From Microbacterium hydrocarbonoxydans (lineage in GTDB: Bacteria > Actinomycetota > Actinomycetes > Actinomycetales > Microbacteriaceae), in NCBI RefSeq assembly GCF_000956475.1, contig NZ_JYJB01000005.1, positions 236,515 to 300,514 of the forward strand: DNA of 64,000 nucleotides, in the 5' to 3' direction. Positions 57,166 through 64,000 of this stretch are shown one piece after another. The position numbers and the translations under genes are program-made. The notes beneath the pieces are model-generated. The model searched no databases. It had not been told where the DNA came from and was given only the letters and a program-made list of their open reading frames with translations. How positions within the stretch are numbered: the stretch's first letter is position 1; each line of letters starts with the position of its first letter.

Positions 57166-58503
57166 ATGCACACAAAGATGAAAGCAGCCGCCGTCCTCGG
57201 CGTCGCCACCCTCGCGCTCGCCGGCTGCACCAGTGCGGCACCCGCTGCCGGCGGCGGATCCGGCGTGAAGCAGGACGATGAGGCCGTGCTCGAGGTGTGG
57301 ACCCGAACCACACCCGGCAGCGCCAGCGAGGCGGCGACCATCCGGCAGGTCGAGGCCTTCACCGAGGCCACCGGCTACAAGGCCGAGGTCACCGCGATCT
57401 TCGACGACTTCGAGACCAAGCTCGCTCAGCGCGCGGGTCAGAAGGATCTTCCCGACATCGTCCTGAACGACGTCAGCCAGCTCGGCACGATGCAGACGCA
57501 GGGAATCCTGCGCGAGATCGACCTCAAGGACATCAAGAACTCGAAGGACCTGTCGCCTCAGGCCATCGACGCCGGCAAGGCGGTCGACGGCAAGACCTAC
57601 GGCATCCCCTACTCCGCCCAGGCCAACGCTCTCTACATCCGCAGCGACTGGCTGCAGAACTTGGGGCTCGAGGCTCCGACGAACTGGGACGAGATGCTCG
57701 AGGTCGCGACGGCCTTCACCAAGAACGACCCCGACGGCGACGGCCAGGCCGACACATACGGCCTCGCGGTTCCCGGCTCCACCAAGCGCGGGTACGCCTC
57801 CTGGTACTTCTCGAACTTCCTGTGGTCGGCGGGTGGCGACTTCATCACCGGCTCGGGCGACGAATGGCTTCCCTCGATGACATCCGACGAGGCGGTCGAG
57901 GCCACCACGTGGTTCCGCGACCTGCAGTGCAAGGCCGGAGTCATCCAGCCGGGAGCCGTCAGCATGGACACCCCGCCCACGAATGAGACCTTCGAATCGG
58001 GCGTCACCGGAATGTACGTCACAGGGCCGTACATGATGCCGCGCTTCGACAAGGTGCTCGGCGCCGACAAGTACGAGGTCGTCCCGATGCCCGAGGGGCC
58101 GAAGGACCATTCGGTGCTCGCAGAGGGCGGCACGGTGTACCTGATGGCCGGCTCCGAGAACGAGAAGGGGCAGACGGCGTTCGCCGACTGGTACATCAGC
58201 CCCGAGGCGCAGAAGTTCGGCATGGAGGGCACCGAGGCGTTCGCCATCCAGCTCCCCGTCAACGAGAAGGTCGACATCGCCGACGTCCGCGACGACGCCC
58301 GCTGGAAGACGTTCGCCGACGCCTACAAGGACAGCGGCCACTACGCCCCGACCATCCCGAGCTGGACCCCGGTGCGCCAGATGAGCGCCGACACCATCAA
58401 CGCCCTCCTCGCCGACTGCTCGCTCGACGTCGAAGACGAACTCACCAAGCTCGACGGCAAGCTGACGGCCGAGCTCCTGACGCAGGGAATCCTCAAGCAG
58501 TGA
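57166..58503 (+). CDS. Carbohydrate ABC transporter substrate-binding lipoprotein
   Basis: 445 residues from ATG 57166. Lipobox LAGC at residues 16-19 (mature N-terminal Cys), then an extracellular solute-binding domain of the cluster B (MalE/UgpB) type: VLEVWTRTTPGSASEAATIR, PDIVLNDVSQL, YGIPYSAQANALYIRSDWLQ. Imports an oligosaccharide or uronate from the polysaccharide-degrading enzymes encoded downstream. Confidence 0.92.
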   Translation: MHTKMKAAAVLGVATLALAGCTSAAPAAGGGSGVKQDDEAVLEVWTRTTPGSASEAATIRQVEAFTEATGYKAEVTAIFDDFETKLAQRAGQKDLPDIVLNDVSQLGTMQTQGILREIDLKDIKNSKDLSPQAIDAGKAVDGKTYGIPYSAQANALYIRSDWLQNLGLEAPTNWDEMLEVATAFTKNDPDGDGQADTYGLAVPGSTKRGYASWYFSNFLWSAGGDFITGSGDEWLPSMTSDEAVEATTWFRDLQCKAGVIQPGAVSMDTPPTNETFESGVTGMYVTGPYMMPRFDKVLGADKYEVVPMPEGPKDHSVLAEGGTVYLMAGSENEKGQTAFADWYISPEAQKFGMEGTEAFAIQLPVNEKVDIADVRDDARWKTFADAYKDSGHYAPTIPSWTPVRQMSADTINALLADCSLDVEDELTKLDGKLTAELLTQGILKQ

Positions 58504-59471
58504 CCATCCACGCAGCCGACGCCGCCACGGCGGCAGACGCTCCCAAGGCAGCGGCGGGGGCCATCGCGTTCCCGCCGCCCGCCCGGCGGCGTCGCCGCCA
58601 CCGCACGCAGGGCCAGTGGTGGATCCCGTGGGCGTTCCTCACGCCCGCCCTCCTGCTCTTCCTCGTGTTCCGCTACATCCCGATGGTCCAGGCCATCCAG
58701 ATGTCGGTGGAGAACGTGCGCCCGTACCTCGGCAACGAGTTCGTCGGCGCGCAGAACTACCAGGTGATCCTCTCCGACCCCGCGTTCCGCGATGCCACGA
58801 TCAACACCGTGATCCTCGCCGTCGGCCAGACGGTCGGATGCCTGCTGTTGGGGTTCCTGCTCGCACTGCTGCTCGAAGGCCAGACCCGCAAGCTCTCGTT
58901 CATCCGCTCGGCCGCGTTCCTCCCGGTCGTCGTCCCCATGGCCGTCGTCGCGGAGCTGTGGCGCATCATGTACTACCCGTCGGCCGACGGGTTCCTCAAC
59001 AACATCATCGGACTCGTCGGCCTCGGCCCCAGCGAGTACATCAACAGCCCGGACTCGGCCATGTGGTCGGTCATGCTGATGGGCATCTGGCGCGGCGGGC
59101 CCTACGACATGATGATCATCCTCGCCGGCCTCGCCGGCATCGACCGGGGCCTGTACGAGGCTGCGACGGTCGACGGAGCCAACCGCTGGCAGCGCATCGT
59201 CCACGTGACGCTTCCCGGTCTGCGCCCCGTGTTCACGATCCTGTTCATCCTTGCCGCGATCCGCGGGTTCCGGGTGTTCACCGAGGTGTTCCTGATGACC
59301 AACGGCGGCCCGAACGGCGCGACCGAGGTCGTCATGACCCTCCTCTACAAGCTCGGCCTGGAGCAGGGCAAGCTCGGAGTCGGCTCCGCCGGCGCCGTGC
59401 TGCTGTTCCTCGCGACCCTCGTGCTCACCCTCGCGGTGCAGCTGATGACCCGCAGGAAGAAGGACGCATGA
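58500..59471 (+). CDS. Sugar ABC transporter permease (MalF type)
   Basis: 323 residues, GTG start overlapping the previous stop (GTGA). Six TM segments after a Pro/Arg N-terminal tail; EAA loop YEAATVDGANRWQRIVHVTL. The ATPase is not encoded here, so a shared MsiK-type ATPase elsewhere is expected, as is usual in actinobacteria. Confidence 0.93.
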   Translation: MTIHAADAATAADAPKAAAGAIAFPPPARRRRRHRTQGQWWIPWAFLTPALLLFLVFRYIPMVQAIQMSVENVRPYLGNEFVGAQNYQVILSDPAFRDATINTVILAVGQTVGCLLLGFLLALLLEGQTRKLSFIRSAAFLPVVVPMAVVAELWRIMYYPSADGFLNNIIGLVGLGPSEYINSPDSAMWSVMLMGIWRGGPYDMMIILAGLAGIDRGLYEAATVDGANRWQRIVHVTLPGLRPVFTILFILAAIRGFRVFTEVFLMTNGGPNGATEVVMTLLYKLGLEQGKLGVGSAGAVLLFLATLVLTLAVQLMTRRKKDA

Positions 59472-60334
59472 GCGTCGGAACAGACACGGCCCTGGGCCTG
59501 ACCGAGAGCCGCACCGTCGTCGGGATCGCCGTCAAGGTCGTGATCTACGCCGTGGTCGTCGCCCTCTTCGCCGGACCCCTGATCGCCCTGCTGTCCGGCG
59601 CCTTCAGCGAGGTGTCGGACCCGACCGACCTCAGCGTGATCCCGAACCGCCCGACGCTCGAGAACTTCGCGATCGCCTTCGACTTCGGCGTTCTCGGCTA
59701 CCTCGCCAACTCGTTCTTCGTGGTCGGCTTCGGCCTGCTGCTGCAGGTGATCGTGTCGGTGCTCGCGGGATACGCCCTGGCCCGCAAGAAGTTCCGCTTC
59801 TCCGCCCTGGTCATGGTCGCGATCCTCGCCACGATGATGCTGCCCGAGGAGATCCTCGCCCTTCCGCTGTCGATCCTGCTCGCCGACCTGCCCGTGGTCC
59901 ACCTGAACCTGATGGGCACCCTCGCGGGCATGATCGTCCCCCTCGGAGCATGGGCGTTCTCGATCCTCGTGATGACCGAGTTCATGAAGGACGTGCCGCT
60001 CGAACTCGAAGAGGCCGCCCGCATCGACGGCGCCAGCGAGCTTCGCGTGTTCGCGCAGATCATCGTCCCGCTGTGCAAGCCGGCGCTCGGTGTGATCGGA
60101 GTGTTCGGTTTCACGATGATCTGGGATCAGTATCTGCTGCCCCTGCTCGTCTCGCAGTCGAGCGCCACCTACACGCTCCCCCTCGCGTTGCGGACGCTCC
60201 GCATCGAGCCGGAGGTCACGCCAGGCGTCGTGATGGCGGCGTCGCTGCTGGCTCTCGCACCCTCGGTGATCGTGTTCCTGCTGTTCCAGCGCTCCTTCGC
60301 CCGCGGACTCACGTCCGGCGCGCTCAAGGGCTGA
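59468..60334 (+). CDS. Sugar ABC transporter permease (MalG type)
   Basis: 288 residues, ATG 59468 overlapping the previous stop (ATGA). Six TM segments; EAA loop LEEAARIDGASELRVFAQII. Partner of the preceding permease. Confidence 0.93.
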   Translation: MSVGTDTALGLTESRTVVGIAVKVVIYAVVVALFAGPLIALLSGAFSEVSDPTDLSVIPNRPTLENFAIAFDFGVLGYLANSFFVVGFGLLLQVIVSVLAGYALARKKFRFSALVMVAILATMMLPEEILALPLSILLADLPVVHLNLMGTLAGMIVPLGAWAFSILVMTEFMKDVPLELEEAARIDGASELRVFAQIIVPLCKPALGVIGVFGFTMIWDQYLLPLLVSQSSATYTLPLALRTLRIEPEVTPGVVMAASLLALAPSVIVFLLFQRSFARGLTSGALKG

Positions 60335-60337
60335 GCC

Positions 60338-61078
60338 GTGACGGTGATCGCAGTCGACGGGCTCACAGGGTTCCGCGACGTCGGCGGCATGTCCGCGGCG
60401 GGGGGCGTGATCCGCGAGGGGCGGCTGTTCCGGTCGGGCCACCTCGCCGGCCTCGACGAGGAAGGAGCGGATGCTCTGCGCACCCGCATCCGCCGGATCC
60501 TCGATCTGCGCGCCGACGACGAGGCGGCGGAGGACGTCACGGCGCTCGAGGGCGTCGCGATCACGCGGCTGCCCCTGTACCTCGGATCGACCAGGTCCTT
60601 CTTTCTCGAGGACTACAGCCTCGGCGAGATCTACGCGCACCTGCTGAGCGGATCCTCCGCGCAGCTGGTCGCCGCCGCCCGGATGATCGCAGCGGGCGAG
60701 CCCACCCTCGTGCACTGCACCGCGGGGAAGGATCGCACCGGGGTCGTCATCGCGCTCGTGCTCTCGGCGGTCGGCGCCGACCGCGATGCCGTCGTCTCCG
60801 ACTACGCCCTCACCTCGCAGCTCATCCCGGCGGAGCACCGTCGCGCGACGTCTGAGCGCCTCGCGGCGAAGTACCCGAAGTCGCAGCACGCCTGGATGCT
60901 CGCGACCGAGTCCCCTGCCGAGGTGATGAGCGCGACGCTCGCCGCGCTCGATGCCGAATGGGGATCGGCCGCCGAGTATCTGCTCGCCCATGGCTTCACG
61001 ATCGAGGAGCTCGCGGCTCTCCGCGCAGCGCTCGTCGCCCCGGCATCCCCTGCGCCCTCCGAAGGAGACCCCTCATGA
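60338..61078 (+). CDS. Tyrosine/serine phosphatase-like protein
   Basis: 246 residues from GTG 60338. GLTGFRDVGGM at the N-terminus, LFRSGHLAGL, and the Cys-based P-loop HCTAGKDRTGVVIA (near 127-140), the atypical LipA/PtpB tyrosine phosphatase group. Placed inside a transport/hydrolysis operon, it could dephosphorylate a sugar phosphate or phosphorylated substrate rather than a protein; unproven. Overlaps the next ATG. Confidence 0.88.
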   Translation: MTVIAVDGLTGFRDVGGMSAAGGVIREGRLFRSGHLAGLDEEGADALRTRIRRILDLRADDEAAEDVTALEGVAITRLPLYLGSTRSFFLEDYSLGEIYAHLLSGSSAQLVAAARMIAAGEPTLVHCTAGKDRTGVVIALVLSAVGADRDAVVSDYALTSQLIPAEHRRATSERLAAKYPKSQHAWMLATESPAEVMSATLAALDAEWGSAAEYLLAHGFTIEELAALRAALVAPASPAPSEGDPS

Positions 61079-62358
61079 CGGCATCCGCATCCCTCACCTG
61101 GTTCACCGACGCACGCCTGGGTATGTTCGTGCACTGGGGCCTGTATTCACTGGCCGCCCGGCACGAGTGGGTCAAGAACCATGAGCGCATGACGGATGCC
61201 GAGTACGAGCCGTACTTCGCGCACTTCGACCCGGATCGCTACGACCCGCGAGCGTGGGCGCGCACGGCGAAGGCCGCGGGCGCGGGCTACGTCGTGCTGA
61301 CCGCGAAGCACCACGACGGCTTCTGCCTGTGGAACTCCGCACTCACTGACTACACCTCGATGAACACCCCGTTCGGCCGCGATGCCGTCGCCGAGTTCGT
61401 CGAGGCGTGCCGTGCCGAAGGGCTTCGGGTCGGTCTCTACTACTCGCTGATCGACTGGCACCACCGGTCGTTCCCTGTCGACGGCACGCATCCGCAGCGC
61501 GATGACGAGGACTTCAAGACCGCCGCCGCCGATCGAGACATCCGCGATTACCAGCGCTATCTGCACGGCCAGGTCCGCGAGCTGCTGACGGGGTACGGGC
61601 AGATCGACTACCTGTTCTTCGACTTCTCCTACACCCACCGCGCCGACTACTGGGGCGGCAAGGGAGCGGAGGACTGGGATGCCGAGAACCTGCTCTGCAT
61701 GGTCAGGGCCCTGCAGCCGCAGATCATCGTGAACGATCGGCTCGGGATTCCCGGCGACATCGTGACTCCCGAGCAGTACCAGCCCCTCGAGCCGATGACG
61801 CGCGACGGCGAGCCGGTCGCGTGGGAGGCCTGTCAGACGCTCAACGGCAGCTGGGGCTACGACCGCGACAACCTCGACTCCAAGAGCTCGGAGTCGCTGA
61901 TCAAGCTGCTGATCGACGGAGTGTCGAAAGACGGCAACCTGCTGCTGAACGTGGGGCCTGACGGCCGGGGTCGGATCGACCCCGTCGCGCAGCGGACGTT
62001 CGACGAGATCGCGACGTGGATGGACGACCACGCGCGTTCGATCCACGGTGCAGGCCCGGCGCCCTGGAAGGCACCGAGCGACACCCGCTACACGCTGCGC
62101 GGCGACCGGCTCTACGTGCACCTCTTCTCCTGGCCGTTCAAGCACCTGCATCTGCCGGGACTCGCCGGCAAGGTGGCCTACGCCCAGCTGATGACGGATG
62201 CCTCCGAGCTGATCCCCCTGCACATCGACCCCGACCGCGTGGCCCAGAACACGCTGATGGGCGGGCTGCCCGAGGGCACTCTCACTCTGCAGCTGCCGAT
62301 CCAGCGTCCCCACTCCCCCGTGCCCGTGATCGAGCTCTTCCTGAACCCCGGTTCCTGA
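61075..62358 (+). CDS. GH29 alpha-L-fucosidase-like glycosidase
   Basis: 427 residues, cytoplasmic (no signal). TWFTDARLGMFVHWGLYSLA and LTAKHHDGFCLWNS are GH29 hallmarks; catalytic nucleophile is in YLFFDFSYT; TLNGSWGYDRDN and GNLLLNVGPDGRGRID close the barrel. Releases L-fucose or a related sugar from imported oligosaccharides. ATG overlaps the phosphatase stop; ribosome site GAAGGAG. Confidence 0.92.
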   Translation: MTASASLTWFTDARLGMFVHWGLYSLAARHEWVKNHERMTDAEYEPYFAHFDPDRYDPRAWARTAKAAGAGYVVLTAKHHDGFCLWNSALTDYTSMNTPFGRDAVAEFVEACRAEGLRVGLYYSLIDWHHRSFPVDGTHPQRDDEDFKTAAADRDIRDYQRYLHGQVRELLTGYGQIDYLFFDFSYTHRADYWGGKGAEDWDAENLLCMVRALQPQIIVNDRLGIPGDIVTPEQYQPLEPMTRDGEPVAWEACQTLNGSWGYDRDNLDSKSSESLIKLLIDGVSKDGNLLLNVGPDGRGRIDPVAQRTFDEIATWMDDHARSIHGAGPAPWKAPSDTRYTLRGDRLYVHLFSWPFKHLHLPGLAGKVAYAQLMTDASELIPLHIDPDRVAQNTLMGGLPEGTLTLQLPIQRPHSPVPVIELFLNPGS

Positions 62359-62465
62359 CCGACGCACCGGTTCCTGAGCGAGGCCACCGCAGGCGACCGA
62401 GCCGAAAGGTCCACCACAAACCCCGGTTCCTGAGCGAGGACGCCGAAGGCGACCGAGACGAAGGG
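62348..62465. repeat. Tandem copies of dispersed repeat CCGGTTCCTGAGCGAGG
   Basis: Copies at 62367-62409 and 62423-62465 share CCGGTTCCTGAGCGAGG and GGCGACCGAG; a truncated one (62348-62358) covers the fucosidase stop codon. Typical short actinobacterial intergenic repeat, here separating the fucosidase and lyase genes. Confidence 0.65.
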
Positions 62466-62490
62466 CCATCCCTCAACGAGGAGGAATCCC

Positions 62491-63972
62491 ATGAAACGCA
62501 GAACCTTCATCCTGTCCGCGGTCGCCGGCGCCGCTGCGGCCATCACCCTGCCGCAGCAGGCAGGAGCCACCGTGCTCGGCCGCCCCGCGGCATCCGCTCG
62601 CGTCGTGCCGATGCTGCCGGGACGCGGCCCCTACTCGCACGTGTCCAGCATCGACGAACTGCGCGCGGCGATCGCCTCGACGACCGACGGCGGCACCATC
62701 ATCGTCGCCGACGGGACCTACGCCGTTCCCGACGGGGCGCCGATCGATCTCACGGGAGCCGGCGGACGCTGGAACAAGCCGCTCACGATCATGGCCGCCT
62801 CGATCGGCGGAGTGACGCTCACGGGCTCGCAGAGCTTCCTGTTCCAGGACGCGCACGACATCGTCATCAGCGGATTCGTCTTCACGCAGTCGACGACGAT
62901 CGAGATCGCGCCGACCTGCAACGCGATCACCCTCAGCCGCAACGAGTTCACTCTCGCGGACATCGAGGGGATGCACTGCATGATGGTGCGGGCCGACAAC
63001 ACGGTGATCGAGTACAACCACTTCCATCACAAGTCGACGCTGGGCATCTTCCTCGGCGTCGAGGGAGCGAACTCGACCGAGATGGCCGAGAACGTGCACA
63101 TCCACCACAACTACTTCTCGGATCACAGCTTCGCCGGAGACAACGGCGGAGAGCCGATTCGGCTCGGCGTGAGCCCCCGTGCTCTCAGCAGCGCACGGGC
63201 GACCGTCGAGTACAACCTGTTCGAGCGCACGAACGGCGACCCCGAGGCGATCTCGGTGAAGTCGAGTGACAACGTCGTGCGCTTCAACACGATCCGCGAC
63301 AGCGGAGGCGGCATCGTCCTCCGTCACGGCAACCGCACCCGGGTGGAATCGAACCACATCATCCGCGGCGAGCGCGGCATCCGCATCTACGGCAATGACC
63401 ACGTGATCGTGAACAACTACATCGGCGAGACCGCCGACACGGCGATCGTGCTCGGCGCTGGCACGGTGCGCGACCACTACGAGGGCGAGCCCGCCAACTC
63501 GCGCAACAAGAACGACGCGGTCGACCGTGTGCGCGTCGCGCTCAACACGATCGTCGGCAACACGGGCGGCATCTCGGGCGAGACGCACCGGCCGATCCCG
63601 CCCGCCGACTGCGTGATCGTCGACAACATCCTGGTCGGCGACTCCGGCACGCTCGCCACCGTGCCCACGGGGACGGGCTTCACCTGGGCAGGCAACATCC
63701 TGTGGGGCGCCGCCGCCGACGGCGACCTGCCCGCCGGCGGGTTCATCCGCGTCGATCCGCGTCTCGTGCGCGACGCGGCCGACGTGCTCCGCATCGGCGC
63801 AGGCAGCCCCGCCGTGGATGCGGCGACGCAGGATCATTCCGCCTGGGTCCGTGACGACATCGAGGGGCGCAAGCGCACCGGCGCGGCAGACGTGGGCGCA
63901 CACGAGCTGACGCCCGCTCACGCGATGCGCGAGCCGCTGACCACGGCCGACGTCGGCCCCTTCGCTCCCTGA
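62491..63972 (+). CDS. Polysaccharide lyase family 6 protein (alginate/dermatan lyase-like)
   Basis: 493 residues. Tat-type signal MKRRTFILSAVAGAAAA ending near AGATVL, then a right-handed beta-helix: NTVIEYNHFHHKSTLGIFLG, DNGGEPIRLG, NGDPEAISVKSSDNVVRFNT and LRHGNRTRVESNHI are the chondroitinase-B/alginate lyase (PL6) motifs with catalytic K in ISVKSS and R in LRHGNR. Extracellular. Ribosome site GAGGAGG. Cleaves uronate polysaccharides by beta-elimination; substrate alginate, dermatan or a related polymer cannot be decided here. Confidence 0.9.
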   Translation: MKRRTFILSAVAGAAAAITLPQQAGATVLGRPAASARVVPMLPGRGPYSHVSSIDELRAAIASTTDGGTIIVADGTYAVPDGAPIDLTGAGGRWNKPLTIMAASIGGVTLTGSQSFLFQDAHDIVISGFVFTQSTTIEIAPTCNAITLSRNEFTLADIEGMHCMMVRADNTVIEYNHFHHKSTLGIFLGVEGANSTEMAENVHIHHNYFSDHSFAGDNGGEPIRLGVSPRALSSARATVEYNLFERTNGDPEAISVKSSDNVVRFNTIRDSGGGIVLRHGNRTRVESNHIIRGERGIRIYGNDHVIVNNYIGETADTAIVLGAGTVRDHYEGEPANSRNKNDAVDRVRVALNTIVGNTGGISGETHRPIPPADCVIVDNILVGDSGTLATVPTGTGFTWAGNILWGAAADGDLPAGGFIRVDPRLVRDAADVLRIGAGSPAVDAATQDHSAWVRDDIEGRKRTGAADVGAHELTPAHAMREPLTTADVGPFAP

Positions 63973-64000
63973 ACCCGGGGTTCCTCCCGGCGCCCCACCT

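Overview
The window is 64 kb of high-GC chromosomal DNA. Its dense GTG/ATG starts, frequent 4-bp stop/start overlaps and gene repertoire fit an actinobacterium of the Microbacteriaceae, most likely Microbacterium or a close relative: an actinobacterial cystathionine beta-synthase, ClpC, a DUF222/HNH endonuclease and a Pls-type peptide synthetase. Most of it is ordinary chromosome with three or four accessory patches.

Layout. 1-5 kb: a truncated cystathionine beta-synthase, a HAD phosphatase, an operon of three small membrane-anchored proteins and a multipass membrane protein. 5.1-11.8 kb: a phosphopantetheinyl transferase, an M1 peptidase and a 1307-residue Pls-like synthetase (A-T-six TM-three C modules), a candidate poly(amino acid) synthesis and turnover system, next to a Lys/Ala-rich DNA-binding protein. 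11.9-15.8 kb: an amine oxidase, an L7/L12-CTD-like small protein, an atypical SDR with a TetR regulator, and a DUF308 membrane protein. 15.8-19.9 kb: a visibly less GC-rich accessory block with a two-TM protein, a Cys-rich exported protein, a NarL-type response regulator and, divergently, an unannotated 35-residue peptide whose stop overlaps the start of a histidine kinase. This is the best candidate for an undescribed signalling system.

20-23 kb: an ArsR/SRPBCC pair with two palindromic operators, a NIPSNAP protein, and a frameshifted IS481-type element lodged at the 3' end of tRNA-Ser(CGA). 23-29.4 kb: a five-gene cytochrome bd operon (Cys-containing regulator, cydA, cydB, cydD, cydC). 29.6-35.5 kb: radA, an SseB-like protein, a candidate structured small RNA, a membrane protein, argA-type acetyltransferase and clpC. 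35.5-37.6 kb: a GTCAC tandem array and a DUF222/HNH endonuclease. 37.6-43.8 kb: a restriction-modification island with an Xre controller, a methyltransferase-like protein without NPPY, a full NPPY methyltransferase, a GIY-YIG-helicase fusion and an unknown protein.

43.8-53.8 kb: a lipoprotein, a dicarboxylate symporter, a Na+/H+ antiporter, a phosphoribosyltransferase, a MerR/Hsp20 divergent pair, a flavin oxidoreductase, pheA and pgm. 53.8-64 kb: a LacI-controlled carbohydrate locus. On the minus strand it has a hydroxyacid dehydrogenase, LacI and glycerate kinase. On the plus strand it has a binding protein, two permeases, a tyrosine phosphatase, a GH29 fucosidase and a Tat-exported PL6 lyase. 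Two LacI-type operators lie at the promoters.

All family calls come from reading motifs and translations; no database search was run.
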